NCBI RefSeq assembly: GCF_002694385.1
Contig: NZ_NZMB01000012.1
Coordinates: 95,934-159,933, forward strand
Direction of reading: 5' to 3'
Length of the DNA: 64,000 nucleotides
DNA from: Sneathiella sp.
Lineage (GTDB): Bacteria; Pseudomonadota; Alphaproteobacteria; Sneathiellales; Sneathiellaceae
This document shows, in pieces, positions 9,065-20,177 of the stretch. Position 1 is the stretch's first letter, and each line of letters starts with the position of its first letter. The position numbers were made by a program, and so were the translations under genes. The notes under the pieces are model-generated. The model saw only the letters and a list, made by a program, of their open reading frames with translations. It was not told the DNA's origin and did no database searches.

Positions 9065-10353
9065 CGTGGATGATAAAAGGAGCTTTCCTCCCTTGCCAGA
9101 TGAACCACATGATAAAAATTCTCAATGACTTCGGTTGAGGAAGAACTCATGATCAGGCTTTTGAGGGCATTCTTGGGCACAAGAGTGAACGGTTTGCGGC
9201 CTGTTGTTTCGGCGTAACGGAAATCCTGTCCAAGCGCGAGATCCCAAGGGGTTGCAAATACCCGGCGCAACCCCGTAAAATAATTTCTCTTGAGCCTTGC
9301 AAGACTAACCGGATGCGAAAAATCGGTCTCTGAAGCGAGATCCGACAGCGCGGCGGCGGACAGGGCGGCAACGCTCATCCCTTGCCCAAACAGCGGATTA
9401 AGGCTGGTATTGGTGTCCCCGACCGGCAGAATGCCGAGGGGGAAAGACGCGATCTCATCATAATGACGCCACTGCCCATGCGGAAATTTATGCAGACGGA
9501 TATCGCTGACGATCCGCGCATTCCTGACCGCATCATAAATATCGGGACGTGGCAGCGTTCTGGCGAACTCGAGAAAACCCTCCGCGTCGGCCGGGGGGTG
9601 ATCATTATGATACCCTGCGAGGGTCAGCAACCATTTATCATTCTCCACCTTGACAAGGGTGGCGCCCCGGATTTCCTTTGGCCCCTTGGGATAAATCAGA
9701 ATGCTTTTCCAATCGCGCGGCTCAGTCGGCAGTTCCATCAGGCAGCTGGCATAGCCAAGGTTAACCCCGATATGATCTTCCGGGACTTCCCCGAACCCTT
9801 CCCGTTTTAACCACCGGGGCAGAAAACTTCCCCGCCCCATCGCATCTATAAAAAAATCGGCAGATATTGTTTCCACATCCGCGCCGGGACGCCGGACAAC
9901 CGCCGCGATAATCCGTTTTCGCGCTTCATCGAGAACAAAATCTTCAACACGGCAATTTTCAACAATCTCGACATTGGCAATTTCGCGCACCGCCTCTCTC
10001 AGGCATCCTTCGAGCAACGGCCGGGTCTGGAAATATATCTGCATGGATCCATCATAGCGCGGCATCCAGTCTTCATTGATATACCAGCGTACTTCGCTGC
10101 TGAAATGACAAGAAACTGCGCCTGCGGCGGTCAGTCTTGCGGGAAGGTCCGGGAACAGACGGGTCAAGGCATCGCAGCCGCCCTTCAGAAGTCCATGCAC
10201 ATGGTTGGCTTGCGGTGTTCCTTTGCGGGCGAACCCCGTCTGATCGAAACTGTCCGCCTCAAGCAGGATAACTCGCTCGAAACAGGGTGACAGGGCCCGG
10301 GCGGTTGCCAGGCCGGCAATGCTTCCCCCGGCAATGATTGCGGTTTTTGTCAT
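9025..10353 (-). CDS. FAD-dependent oxidoreductase / monooxygenase-like protein
   Basis: A 442-residue flavoprotein. The N-terminal dinucleotide fold has IIAGGSIAGLATARAL, the GGSIAG variant common in PHBH-fold FAD monooxygenases. It continues with GTPQANHVHGLLKGG, typical of the branch that includes polyketide epoxidases and tailoring hydroxylases. A second FAD motif, GILPVGDTNTSLNPLFGQGM, follows at about residues 325-345, with the usual GD. The C-terminal part (about 385-440) is rich in aromatic residues. The substrate cannot be read from the sequence. Its 3' end overlaps the longest version of the histidine kinase frame, which suggests co-transcription, and it starts about 90 bases from the atp operon terminator. 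Confidence 0.8.
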   Translation of the reverse strand: MTKTAIIAGGSIAGLATARALSPCFERVILLEADSFDQTGFARKGTPQANHVHGLLKGGCDALTRLFPDLPARLTAAGAVSCHFSSEVRWYINEDWMPRYDGSMQIYFQTRPLLEGCLREAVREIANVEIVENCRVEDFVLDEARKRIIAAVVRRPGADVETISADFFIDAMGRGSFLPRWLKREGFGEVPEDHIGVNLGYASCLMELPTEPRDWKSILIYPKGPKEIRGATLVKVENDKWLLTLAGYHNDHPPADAEGFLEFARTLPRPDIYDAVRNARIVSDIRLHKFPHGQWRHYDEIASFPLGILPVGDTNTSLNPLFGQGMSVAALSAAALSDLASETDFSHPVSLARLKRNYFTGLRRVFATPWDLALGQDFRYAETTGRKPFTLVPKNALKSLIMSSSSTEVIENFYHVVHLAREESSFYHPRWLVKILKGMKNR

Positions 10354-10442
10354 TACGCAGCTACTTCATAAACTCACTCGTGGCCCAGACTAAGCCATCC
10401 GCATAAATTAGCAAACCGCTTTGATCTGAGCATCAGGCACAA

Positions 10443-10466
10443 AAAAGGGGCCCGAAGGCCCCTTTT
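10443..10466 (-). terminator. Rho-independent terminator after atpC
   Basis: A perfect inverted repeat, arms AAAAGGGGCC and GGCCCCTTTT around a CGAA loop. Read on the minus strand it is a GC stem followed by a run of T, placed about 20 bases after the atpC stop. Its symmetry means it could also work in the other direction. Confidence 0.93.
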
Positions 10467-10485
10467 GCATTCCAGTCAACTACCC

Positions 10486-10887
10486 TTACGCCATGGCTTC
10501 GAGAAGTTGCTTCAGATGGTCCTGGTTTTCCGCGGCACGGCGGCGGGTTTCATCATCTTTGGCATCCTCTTCATCCTCGCGCGCGTCCTGGATACGCTGC
10601 TCCAGATCGGCGCGGTTCAGATCCGCGACAAAGATGGCTTCTTCGGCCAGAACGGTGATTTTGTCGTTCGATACCTCGGCAAAGCCGCCATTGACGAAGA
10701 TACGCTCCTTCTCCTTGTCGCCCTCATAAATGCTGATGACACCGGGACGCAGCGTGGAGGTAATCGGCAAATGACCCGCGAGAACACCGAAGTCCCCTTC
10801 GGCGCCCGGCAGCACAACCATTTCAAACTCATCCGAGAGCAGCAGCTTCTCGGGCGATACAAGATCCATGGTAACCATGTCGGCCAT
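10486..10887 (-). CDS. atpC: F1 ATP synthase epsilon subunit
   Basis: A 133-residue subunit of the F1 central stalk. It links gamma to the c-ring and can inhibit ATP hydrolysis. The N-terminal beta-sandwich (about residues 5-88) has the family signature EFEMVVLPGAEGDFGVLAGH and GGFAEVSNDKITVLAEEA. The C-terminal part is a charged helical hairpin. It is the last gene of atpHAGDC, 25 bases after atpD, and is followed by the operon terminator. Length and sequence are ordinary. Confidence 0.96.
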   Translation of the reverse strand: MADMVTMDLVSPEKLLLSDEFEMVVLPGAEGDFGVLAGHLPITSTLRPGVISIYEGDKEKERIFVNGGFAEVSNDKITVLAEEAIFVADLNRADLEQRIQDAREDEEDAKDDETRRRAAENQDHLKQLLEAMA

Positions 10888-10912
10888 TTCTATACTCCTT
10901 CAGGGGCGCGGA

Positions 10913-12358
<1,446 letters not shown>

Positions 12359-12384
12359 TCAGTTCTTAACAATCGGTGGAAAGG

Positions 12385-13263
12385 CTAGAGCGCTTCCGCA
12401 CCGGAGATAATTTCAATCAGTTCGCTCGTAATCGCGGCCTGACGTTCGCGGTTATATTGCAAGGTCAATTTGTCGATCATTTCCCCTGCGTTCCGGGTCG
12501 CGTTATCCATGGCCGACATCCGCGCACCCTGCTCGGAGGCGGAATTTTCGAGAAGCGCACGGAAAATCTGGACGGACAGATTGCGTGGGAGAAGTTCTGC
12601 CAGAATTTCTTCTTCTTCCGGCTCATATTCGTAAAGAATATCGCTCTCTTCCGCGTCTGCCTTTTCCGGAACAGGGGCCGGAATGATCTGCTGTTCCGTT
12701 ACCGTCTGTGTCAGAACGGAAACGAATTTCGCATAGAAGATCGTGCAAACGTCAAATTCATCCGCATCGAACATCGTCAGAACGCGCTGTGCAATCGGCT
12801 GGGCATCGTCGAATCCGATCCGCTTTGAACCGGACAGATCCACGGTTCCGATGATCAGATGGCTGTATTTCCGCTTGAGAACATCCCGACCTTTTTTGCC
12901 GACGCAAAGGATTTTGACATCCTTGCCCTGCGCCAGCAGCTTGTCCACCTTCAGAGCCGCAGCCTTGGAGATGGAGCTGTTAAATCCACCGCACAAGCCA
13001 CGCTCACCCGTTGCGACGATGATCAGCTGCCGCTGGTCAGAGCCCGTTCCTGCCAGCAGTTTCGGGGCGTTATCCTTGCCAACCATGCCAGACGCCAGCG
13101 ATGCCATCATGCTATCCATGCGTTCCGCATAGGGACGGGCGGCATTCGCCGCCTCTTCCGCATGGCGCAGCTTGGCCGCCGCAACCATTTTCATGGCCTT
13201 GGTGATCTTCTGCGTCGAGGTGACGCTGCTGATCCGGTTTTTGAGTTCCTTAAGGTTCGCCAT
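12385..13263 (-). CDS. atpG: F1 ATP synthase gamma subunit
   Basis: A 292-residue central shaft subunit of F1. The N-terminal helix [20 protein letters not shown] and the C-terminal helix with [19 protein letters not shown], which pack into the rotor coiled coil, are both present. [11 protein letters not shown] is the conserved beginning of the central domain. The segment of about residues 198-222 is notably acidic ([17 protein letters not shown]), in the region where alphaproteobacterial gamma subunits vary. Gaps to its operon neighbours are 50 bases or less. Confidence 0.97.
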   Translation of the reverse strand: MANLKELKNRISSVTSTQKITKAMKMVAAAKLRHAEEAANAARPYAERMDSMMASLASGMVGKDNAPKLLAGTGSDQRQLIIVATGERGLCGGFNSSISKAAALKVDKLLAQGKDVKILCVGKKGRDVLKRKYSHLIIGTVDLSGSKRIGFDDAQPIAQRVLTMFDADEFDVCTIFYAKFVSVLTQTVTEQQIIPAPVPEKADAEESDILYEYEPEEEEILAELLPRNLSVQIFRALLENSASEQGARMSAMDNATRNAGEMIDKLTLQYNRERQAAITSELIEIISGAEAL

Positions 13264-13295
13264 GTGCCGGCTACCCCTTTCCTAAGCTCAACTTT

Positions 13296-14825
13296 TTATG
13301 CAAATGCCTTCGAAAAGCCTTCAAGAATATCTTTCAGCTTCGATTCAGAGTCTTGCGACAGGGCGCCTTCTGTCCGGATGGTATCCAGAAGCCCCTGATG
13401 CTTCGCATGCATTTCCGCCAGCAGTTGCTTTTCGAAATCGCCGATCTGGGAAACCCCGACACTGTCGAGATATCCGCGCACGCCGGAGAAGATGACGACG
13501 ACCTGCTCTTCCATGGTCAGCGGGCTGTACTGCGGCTGCTTCAGCAACTCGGTCAGGCGGGCGCCGCGGGCCAGCAGCTTCTGCGTTGCCGCATCAAGGT
13601 CCGAACCGAACTGGGCGAAGGCGGCCATTTCACGATACTGCGCCAGCTCCAGTTTGATCGAGCCAGCCACCTGTTTCATGGCTTTCGTCTGCGCCGAGGA
13701 ACCCACACGGGAAACCGACAGACCTACGTTAATGGCCGGACGGATACCCTGATAGAAAAGCTCGGTTTCGAGGAAGATCTGACCGTCCGTAATGGAGATC
13801 ACGTTGGTCGGAATATACGCAGACACGTCACCGGCCTGGGTTTCAATCACCGGCAGCGCGGTCATGGAACCGGAACCGTTCGCCTCATTCAGCTTTGCAG
13901 AGCGTTCCAGCAGACGGGAATGCAGATAGAAAACGTCACCCGGATAGGCTTCACGTCCCGGAGGACGACGCAGCAGCAGGGACATCTGGCGATAGGCAAC
14001 GGCCTGCTTGGACAGATCATCATAAATGATCAGGGAGTGCATGCCGTTATCCCGGAAATATTCCGCCATGGCGCAGCCGGTAAACGGCGCCAGATACTGT
14101 AGCGGAGCCGGATCGGAGGCGGTAGCGGCAACAACGATGGAATATTCCAGCGCGCCGTTTTCCTGAAGGGTTTTCACAACCTGCGCAACGGTGGAACGCT
14201 TCTGCCCAACCACAACATAAACGCAGTAGAGTTTCTTGCCTTCATCATCCGTGGCATTGACGGACTTCTGATTGAGGATCGCGTCCACCGCAACGGCCGT
14301 CTTGCCGGTCTGGCGGTCGCCAATGATAAGTTCGCGCTGCCCCCGTCCGACAGGGACAAGGCTGTCAATTGCCTTGAGGCCGGTCATCATTGGCTCATGC
14401 ACCGATTTACGCGGCATGATGCCAGGGGCCTTCACGTCTACACGGCGGGTTTCGGTCGCTTCGATCGGACCTTTACCATCAATCGGGTTGCCAAGGCCAT
14501 CAACGACACGACCGAGCAGGCCTTTGCCAACGCCTGTCTCGACAATCGCGCCTGTCCGCTTGACCGTATCACCTTCCCGGATGTCACGGTCGGAACCGAA
14601 AATCACGACACCGACGTTATCGGTTTCAAGGTTGAGGGCCAGCCCTTTAATACCGCCCGGGAATTCGACCATTTCACCGGCCTGAATATTGTCCAGACCA
14701 TAAACGCGGGCAACGCCGTCACCGACGGAAAGCACCTGGCCAACCTCTGAGACCTCAGCTTGCGTGTCAAACCCCGCAATCTGCTGTTTAAGAATTTCGG
14801 AAATTTCTGCGGCGCGGATGTCCAT
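13296..14825 (-). CDS. atpA: F1 ATP synthase alpha subunit
   Basis: A 509-residue non-catalytic nucleotide-binding subunit of F1. The P-loop GDRQTGKT is at residues 169-176, and the alpha/beta signature [17 protein letters not shown] is present. The track also allows a GTG one codon upstream, but ATG at 14825 overlaps the atpH stop as TGATG and gives the usual alphaproteobacterial N-terminus [16 protein letters not shown], so I chose it. It is translationally coupled to atpH. Confidence 0.97.
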   Translation of the reverse strand: MDIRAAEISEILKQQIAGFDTQAEVSEVGQVLSVGDGVARVYGLDNIQAGEMVEFPGGIKGLALNLETDNVGVVIFGSDRDIREGDTVKRTGAIVETGVGKGLLGRVVDGLGNPIDGKGPIEATETRRVDVKAPGIMPRKSVHEPMMTGLKAIDSLVPVGRGQRELIIGDRQTGKTAVAVDAILNQKSVNATDDEGKKLYCVYVVVGQKRSTVAQVVKTLQENGALEYSIVVAATASDPAPLQYLAPFTGCAMAEYFRDNGMHSLIIYDDLSKQAVAYRQMSLLLRRPPGREAYPGDVFYLHSRLLERSAKLNEANGSGSMTALPVIETQAGDVSAYIPTNVISITDGQIFLETELFYQGIRPAINVGLSVSRVGSSAQTKAMKQVAGSIKLELAQYREMAAFAQFGSDLDAATQKLLARGARLTELLKQPQYSPLTMEEQVVVIFSGVRGYLDSVGVSQIGDFEKQLLAEMHAKHQGLLDTIRTEGALSQDSESKLKDILEGFSKAFA

Positions 14826-15385
14826 CACCCAACCCCTTTCATCGCAAACTTAAGATTTTGAAGTTTAGTCCGGATCGAGCTATCGATCATGCGCGAACCA
14901 ACCCTTATGACAAGACCCCCGATCAGGCTTTCATCGACTTCCGATTCGAGACTGACATCACTGCCAATGGCAGATTTGAGGGCAGATGAAACAGCATCAA
15001 GCTGACTTTTCGTGAGTTTTTTCGCAGACGTCACCCGGGCGACCACTTCGCCGCGTTCGGCAGCAAGCAGCTGACCATAGGCATTGATCATGCCGGGCAG
15101 TGCGAAAAGCCGACGGTTCTGCGCGACGGTTCCAATGAACCGGCGGACAAGATCGCCAACTCCCAATTTTTCAAGAACCGCGCCCATCGCCCGAGCCTGA
15201 TCGGCACGGCTGATAATCGGGCTTTTGACCAGACGGGCGAGATCCTTGTTCTCATCCATCATTGATTTGACTGTCGCCAGATCGGCGGCAACGGCATCAA
15301 GCTCCTTGGCCGAAGAGGCCAAATCAAACAGAGCAGTCGCATAACGACCCGCGATACCGGAAACTGTTATGTTCTCAGCTGACAA
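14825..15385 (-). CDS. atpH: F1 ATP synthase delta subunit
   Basis: A 186-residue peripheral stalk subunit that joins the F1 head to the b subunits of Fo. The N-terminal helical bundle starts at [16 protein letters not shown]. The C-terminal part contains [22 protein letters not shown], the OSCP/delta family signature. It is the first gene of atpHAGDC. The Fo genes (atpBEF) are not in this window, which is normal because alphaproteobacteria usually keep them in a separate locus. Confidence 0.96.
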   Translation of the reverse strand: MSAENITVSGIAGRYATALFDLASSAKELDAVAADLATVKSMMDENKDLARLVKSPIISRADQARAMGAVLEKLGVGDLVRRFIGTVAQNRRLFALPGMINAYGQLLAAERGEVVARVTSAKKLTKSQLDAVSSALKSAIGSDVSLESEVDESLIGGLVIRVGSRMIDSSIRTKLQNLKFAMKGVG

Positions 15386-15490
15386 GAAACGATCCCCAGG
15401 CCTGAAATTTGGACGAGATTTGTGTCCGTCTTAATATGAATCCCCCTCACGAACGGGCACCACTACGGCTCCCGTCGTTGAGGCACGGGG

Positions 15491-15519
15491 TTATTAGCAC
15501 AGGGAAAACCGGGTGGCAA
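15491..15519 (-). promoter_or_regulatory. Putative sigma-70 promoter of atpHAGDC
   Basis: On the minus strand, TTGCCA (15514-15519) is separated by exactly 17 bases from TAATAA (15491-15496). This lies about 105 bases before the atpH start. It is the best promoter match I saw in the window. An inverted repeat overlaps its -35 box. Confidence 0.55.
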
Positions 15520-15541
15520 TATGCTGCACAGCAGTATATTG
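15517..15541. promoter_or_regulatory. Palindrome overlapping the atp -35 box (possible operator)
   Basis: CAATATGCTGC, a 3-base ACA centre and GCAGTATATTG form a 25-base inverted repeat with 10 of 11 positions pairing. Its edge lies in the -35 element of the putative atp promoter. It has no T-run and so is not a terminator. The binding protein, if any, is unknown. Confidence 0.4.
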
Positions 15542-15597
15542 ACTAAAATGTCCGTTTTCCCCATTTACGCGCAGATTATACGCAGAAAATTAAACGC

Positions 15598-17778
15598 TCA
15601 CATAAAATTATAGGGGTCTATGTCAATTTGCAGGCGGATATCATTGGGTATTTTGCGGCCCTGAAGCCATTTACCGATGATTGCCTGTATATTGACACCG
15701 CGCGCGCATTTAACCAGAAACCGGTAGCGATGGCGCCCGCGGATCATGGAAAGCGGCGCCGGTGCGGGCCCCAATATTGACAATTTGTCACCCGTCGGGG
15801 CGCGGCGCGCCAGTTCCGTGGCAAAAGTCGCAACCGATTCGGCTTTTGCTCCAGATAGAATCAGGGCTGCAAGACGTCCATAAGGCGGCATACCGGCATC
15901 CTGACGACCTGCCGCCTCCAGCGCAAAAAACGCCTCTCCCTGCTGGTGGACAATGGCGTCGATTACCGGATGCTCCGGCAGATGGGATTGCAGATAGACC
16001 CTGCCCCGCGCCGCTTCCCTGCCTGCCCGGCCCGTGACCTGCGATAAAAGCTGATAAGTCCGCTCCGCCGCGCGCAAATCCCCCCCCGCCAGGCCAAGGT
16101 CCGCATCAATTACTCCGACAAGCGTCAGATTCGGGAAATGATACCCTTTCGCGACAATCTGCGTCCCGATTAGGATATCAATCTCTCCCCTGTCCATGGC
16201 CGCAACAAATTCGGCTGCGGCGCGCGGACTATTCAGGGTATCGCTTGCCATCATCGCCACTTTACGATCCGGAAACAGGTTGGCCGCTTCTTCCGACAGC
16301 CGCTCGATTCCCGGCCCACAAGGTTTGAAGCTGTCCTCTGCCCCGCATTCATCGCAGCTTTTCGGCATCATCGCCGTATAGCCGCAGTGATGACATTGCA
16401 ACCGGTTGATCAGGCGATGCTCCACCAGCCAGGCACTGCAATTGGGGCACTGCAGCCGGTGGCCGCATGAATCGCAGAGGGTAAGCGGCGCATACCCCCG
16501 CCGGTTCAAAAAAAGCATCACCTGACGCCCCTCGGCCAGCGTTACCTCCATGGCCTGCCGCAGGGGCTCCGAAATCCAGCGCTGCGGTCCGGGCCGGTGC
16601 TGTTTCAGGTCAATCAGCTCCACATCGGGAAGCAGGGCGCCCCCGAAACGCGACGGCAGTTTCAGATGCTTGTATTTGCCCGCCTGTGCATTCAACAGGC
16701 TTTCAAGAGATGGCGTCGCCGATGCCAGGGCAACGGGAAGGCCGCCAATCTTGCCGCGCACCACTGCCATATCCCGCGCATTATACGGCACGCCCTCATC
16801 CTGCTTGAAGGAGGTTTCATGTTCTTCATCCACCACAATCAGCCCAAGATCGGCAAAGGGCAGAAACAGGGCAGAGCGCGCGCCGACAACAATCTGCGCC
16901 CGTCCCTCGATCACATCACGCCAGTTGCGCCGCCGTTCCCCCTGCCCGAGATCGGAATGCCATTCCACCGGCCGCGCCCCGAAGCGCGCCTCAAACCGGC
17001 CGAGCCATTGCGCGGTAAGCGCAATTTCAGGCAGCAGAACCAGTGCCTGCCGACCTTCCCGCAGGCAGGCGGCAAGGGCCTCAAAATAGACTTCCGTTTT
17101 GCCGGACCCGGTCACGCCGTCAATCAGGGAGACGGCAAATTTCCGTTCCACGACATCAGTCGCAAGGGAATCCGCCGCCGCCTGTTGATCTGCCGTCAGG
17201 TCAAATGCCGCATGTCGCCAGTCCGGTGCATCCATCGCAGTATCGGGCGACATCTCCACGGGCCGTAATGCCCCGATTCCGGCAAGTCCCTTGACAACCG
17301 ATGCGCTGACCCCGGCGATGGCTGACAGGTCCGCCGCCGTCTGTACTCCGCTTTCCCGCGCAATCTCAAGGACGCGCCGCCGCGCCGGTGTCATCCGCTC
17401 CGGCACTCTGTCCGTTATCTGATAACCGGTCCGGGGGGTTTTAGGATAAAGCGCCTCGGGCACGCTCATGGCCATACGCAGAACCCGACCGCGCCGCTGC
17501 ATGGTATATTGCGCTACCCAGTCAATGAAGCGAAGGCTCTCTTCAGGCAGCTTCTCACACGGCAGGATCGAGAGGATATCTTTCATCCGCTCCTCCGCCA
17601 GATCGGAGCCGCGGGCCTCTTCCCAGACGACGCCCGTCACCTCCCGCTTGCCGAGCGGCACGGTCACAAAATGGCCGATTTCAATATTAAGATCATTTGG
17701 CGCACGGTAATCGTAAAGCTCCCCCACCGAAAGTGGCATCAGAACACGAACGCGACGATGTTTCATTGTGCTGCTCAT
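15598..17778 (-). CDS. priA: Primosomal protein N' (replication restart helicase PriA)
   Basis: A 726-residue DNA helicase that reloads the replisome at stalled forks. The N-terminal DNA-binding domain is followed by the helicase core, with Walker [12 protein letters not shown] (Lys227) and the DEEH box [12 protein letters not shown]. The zinc-binding insert has four CxxC pairs, seen in [20 protein letters not shown] and CDECG. Motifs V and VI ([34 protein letters not shown]) are intact. It lies upstream of atpHAGDC on the same strand, an arrangement common in alphaproteobacteria, but the atp operon appears to have its own promoter. It is divergent from fsa, with 66 bases between the starts. 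Confidence 0.96.
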   Translation of the reverse strand: MSSTMKHRRVRVLMPLSVGELYDYRAPNDLNIEIGHFVTVPLGKREVTGVVWEEARGSDLAEERMKDILSILPCEKLPEESLRFIDWVAQYTMQRRGRVLRMAMSVPEALYPKTPRTGYQITDRVPERMTPARRRVLEIARESGVQTAADLSAIAGVSASVVKGLAGIGALRPVEMSPDTAMDAPDWRHAAFDLTADQQAAADSLATDVVERKFAVSLIDGVTGSGKTEVYFEALAACLREGRQALVLLPEIALTAQWLGRFEARFGARPVEWHSDLGQGERRRNWRDVIEGRAQIVVGARSALFLPFADLGLIVVDEEHETSFKQDEGVPYNARDMAVVRGKIGGLPVALASATPSLESLLNAQAGKYKHLKLPSRFGGALLPDVELIDLKQHRPGPQRWISEPLRQAMEVTLAEGRQVMLFLNRRGYAPLTLCDSCGHRLQCPNCSAWLVEHRLINRLQCHHCGYTAMMPKSCDECGAEDSFKPCGPGIERLSEEAANLFPDRKVAMMASDTLNSPRAAAEFVAAMDRGEIDILIGTQIVAKGYHFPNLTLVGVIDADLGLAGGDLRAAERTYQLLSQVTGRAGREAARGRVYLQSHLPEHPVIDAIVHQQGEAFFALEAAGRQDAGMPPYGRLAALILSGAKAESVATFATELARRAPTGDKLSILGPAPAPLSMIRGRHRYRFLVKCARGVNIQAIIGKWLQGRKIPNDIRLQIDIDPYNFM

Positions 17779-17844
17779 TTCTATGCGATAGACTATTCCG
17801 AGCCTTCAAACCAGTGTTTAAGCGTCAGGATTAAAGAACATCCC

Positions 17845-18504
17845 ATGAAATTTTTCGTTGATACGGCAGATACCGAAGAGATTCGCGAACTCGCCGATAC
17901 CGGCCTTCTGGACGGCGTCACCACAAACCCGTCATTGATTGCCAAAACGGGCCGCGACTTTTTCGAGGTGATCCGGGAAATATGTGAAATCATCGATGGC
18001 CCGGTCAGCGCCGAAGTGGCTGCGACCGACTTCAAAAAGATGCTGGAAGAGGGGAAAAAGCTCGCCGGAATTGCAGAGAACATCGCCGTCAAGGTACCGC
18101 TTACCATGGCGGGCCTCAAGACCTGCGCCGAACTGAGCCGTAACGGCACGCAAGTCAATGTCACCCTCTGCTTTTCCGCTGCGCAGGCCATTCTGGCGGC
18201 CAAGGCGGGCGCGAGTTTTATCTCGCCGTTCGTCGGTCGGCTTGATGATATCGGACAGCGGGGCATGGATCTGATCCGGGACATTGTACAGATTTATGAT
18301 AACTACCCCGACCTCAAGACGGAAGTGCTGGTCGCCTCCATTCGCAACCCCACCCACATCGTTGACGCCGCCCTGATCGGTGCCGATGTCTGCACCATTC
18401 CGCCCGCTGTTTTGAAGCAACTCGTCTCTCATCCGCTGACGGACAAGGGGCTTGCCGCCTTTCTTGCGGATTGGGAAAAAACGGGGCAAAATATTTTGGG
18501 ATAA
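17845..18504 (+). CDS. fsa: Fructose-6-phosphate aldolase / short transaldolase
   Basis: A 219-residue TIM-barrel protein of the small transaldolase (TalC/FSA) family. It starts [13 protein letters not shown]. The Schiff-base lysine is Lys83 in [24 protein letters not shown] and [28 protein letters not shown] are family signatures. Sequence cannot separate transaldolase (pentose phosphate pathway) from fructose-6-phosphate aldolase activity in this group. The longer open frame from 17509 has no family similarity in its first 112 codons and runs across priA, so the ATG at 17845 is the start. The DUF484 gene follows 22 bases later. Confidence 0.93.
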   Translation: MKFFVDTADTEEIRELADTGLLDGVTTNPSLIAKTGRDFFEVIREICEIIDGPVSAEVAATDFKKMLEEGKKLAGIAENIAVKVPLTMAGLKTCAELSRNGTQVNVTLCFSAAQAILAAKAGASFISPFVGRLDDIGQRGMDLIRDIVQIYDNYPDLKTEVLVASIRNPTHIVDAALIGADVCTIPPAVLKQLVSHPLTDKGLAAFLADWEKTGQNILG

Positions 18505-18526
18505 CACGATAATGAGAGTTGCGTAG

Positions 18527-19252
18527 GTGAGTGAAATTTCGGACAAAACGATAAGTGATCGCGGACAGCAAGGACCACAGCTGACGGAAGAGGATGTCCG
18601 GGAGTGGCTGCGTAACCATCCGGACTTTCTTGCCCGCAATGCCGATCTGCTGTCAGAGATGGAACTTCCCGGCCGCATGACAGGCGATGGTGTCGTCGAT
18701 CTGCAATTCTATATGGTGGACCGGCTGCAAAAAAAGGTCTCCCGACTGACCGAGATGCAAGATGATTTCGTCGAAGCCGCCCGCAATAATGTTCATACCC
18801 AGAACATGGTGCATGCCTCGATACAGGCGATCCTGGGCGCCACCGGTCTTGCCCATTTCGTCCATATTCTGACGCAGGATCTGCCGGAACTGCTGGAGAT
18901 TGACGTTATCACCCTCTGTGTGGAGGATGGTCCGATCCCGCTGCCCGATATGACCGGATTGCAACGCTTGAAACCTGGAAGCATCAACCGTGCACCCTGG
19001 CGAAGCCGCAGCATTCTTTTGCGGGCCAGCGCGCCCCAGTCGAAGGCCATCTTCGGCCCGGCCAAGGAACTGGTCCATTCCGATGCCCTTATCCGGCTGG
19101 ATGTGCCCTCTCTGCATGCCCAGGCAATGGTCGCCTTTGGCAGCCGCCAGCCGGGACATTTTCAGGAAGATCAGGCGACGGATCTCCTGCATTTTCTGGC
19201 CATTGCCATCCAGTCCTGTCTGCAGATGTGGCTGGAGCAGAAATCGGCATAG
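18527..19252 (+). CDS. DUF484 family protein
   Basis: A 241-residue cytoplasmic protein with GTG start. The N-terminal LTEEDVREWLRNHPDFLARN and the following LPGRMTGDGVVDLQFYMVDRL identify DUF484. The rest is a GAF-like domain, with a short coiled segment around LQKKVSRLTEMQDDFVEAAR. Its biochemical role is unknown. The family is very often found next to xerC, as here, where xerC begins two bases after its stop, so a link to chromosome dimer resolution or cell division has been suggested. The ATG at 18512 meets a stop after four codons, which supports the GTG. Confidence 0.9.
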   Translation: MSEISDKTISDRGQQGPQLTEEDVREWLRNHPDFLARNADLLSEMELPGRMTGDGVVDLQFYMVDRLQKKVSRLTEMQDDFVEAARNNVHTQNMVHASIQAILGATGLAHFVHILTQDLPELLEIDVITLCVEDGPIPLPDMTGLQRLKPGSINRAPWRSRSILLRASAPQSKAIFGPAKELVHSDALIRLDVPSLHAQAMVAFGSRQPGHFQEDQATDLLHFLAIAIQSCLQMWLEQKSA

Positions 19253-19254
19253 CC

Positions 19255-20172
19255 ATGCCGGACCGCCCTTCCCTTGACCGCGCCTATGATGATTGGACCA
19301 ACTGGCTGATCCACGAGAAAAAGGCGAGCACGCATACGGTTGAGGCATATGAGCGGGATGTCCGCGAGTTTCTCGCCTTCCTGACCGGCCATCTCGGCGG
19401 GGAACCGACACTTGAGGATCTTGAGAAGCTGCGCGCCGCCGATTTCCGAGCCTATCTCGCCCATCGCCGCCAGGAGGGGCTCAGCGCCACCTCTCTCAGG
19501 CGGAACCTCTCCTCCGTACGAAGTTTTTTCAAGCGGCAGGAAAAAGACGGGCATCTCCATAACCCCTATCTCAAATCCCTGCGTACGCCAAAAGCGCCCG
19601 CGCGCCTTCCCCGCCCTCTCGCGGTGACGGATACAAAAAGACTGTTAGGGGAAAAGCAGGACGAAAGGGAGCCGGACTGGATATATTATCGCGATGCCGC
19701 AGTCCTGACCCTGCTCTATGGGTGCGGTCTGCGTATCGGGGAAGCGCTCAGCCTCAATGTTGGGGACCGTCCCGTGGGCGACATTCTCACCCTGATCGGC
19801 AAGGGAAATAAGGAACGGATGGTCCCCGTTCTGCCTGCCGTCCGCGATGCAATTGATATATATATGAAGCAATGCCCCTTTTCTCTCAGCGATACGGACC
19901 CGCTTTTTGTCGGCAAGCAGGGAAAACGGCTGAATGCTCGCGCTATCCAGCTCAAGATGCAGATGTTACGCCGCAATCTCGGCCTGCCGGAAAGCGCGAC
20001 ACCGCATGCCCTGCGTCACAGCTTTGCAACCCACCTGCTGGCGGGAGGAAGCGACCTCCGCTCCATTCAGGAGCTGCTCGGCCATGCCTCCCTCTCCTCA
20101 ACCCAGCGTTACACAGATCTTGATATGGAAAAGCTTCTCGCTGTTTATGATCAGGCGCATCCCAAAAGCTGA
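19255..20172 (+). CDS. xerC: Tyrosine recombinase XerC
   Basis: A 305-residue site-specific recombinase that acts with XerD at dif to resolve chromosome dimers. The N-terminal SAM-like core-binding domain (about residues 10-100) is followed by the catalytic domain, with all catalytic residues visible: Arg160 (GCGLRIGEALSL), Lys183 (GKGNKER), His251 and Arg254 (HALRHSFATH), His277 (LGHASL) and Tyr286 (QRYTDLD). ATG at 19255 is preferred; ATG at 19228 would overlap the DUF484 gene and has no ribosome site. The DUF484-xerC context argues for the housekeeping XerC, not an integrase of a mobile element. It is convergent with the MFS gene, with five bases between the stops. Confidence 0.93.
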   Translation: MPDRPSLDRAYDDWTNWLIHEKKASTHTVEAYERDVREFLAFLTGHLGGEPTLEDLEKLRAADFRAYLAHRRQEGLSATSLRRNLSSVRSFFKRQEKDGHLHNPYLKSLRTPKAPARLPRPLAVTDTKRLLGEKQDEREPDWIYYRDAAVLTLLYGCGLRIGEALSLNVGDRPVGDILTLIGKGNKERMVPVLPAVRDAIDIYMKQCPFSLSDTDPLFVGKQGKRLNARAIQLKMQMLRRNLGLPESATPHALRHSFATHLLAGGSDLRSIQELLGHASLSSTQRYTDLDMEKLLAVYDQAHPKS

Positions 20173-20177
20173 ACGCC

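Noticed and set aside
19255..20172. XerC as integrase of a mobile element
   Set aside because: Its fixed DUF484 neighbour and the absence of attachment sites, phage genes or repeats point to the housekeeping recombinase.
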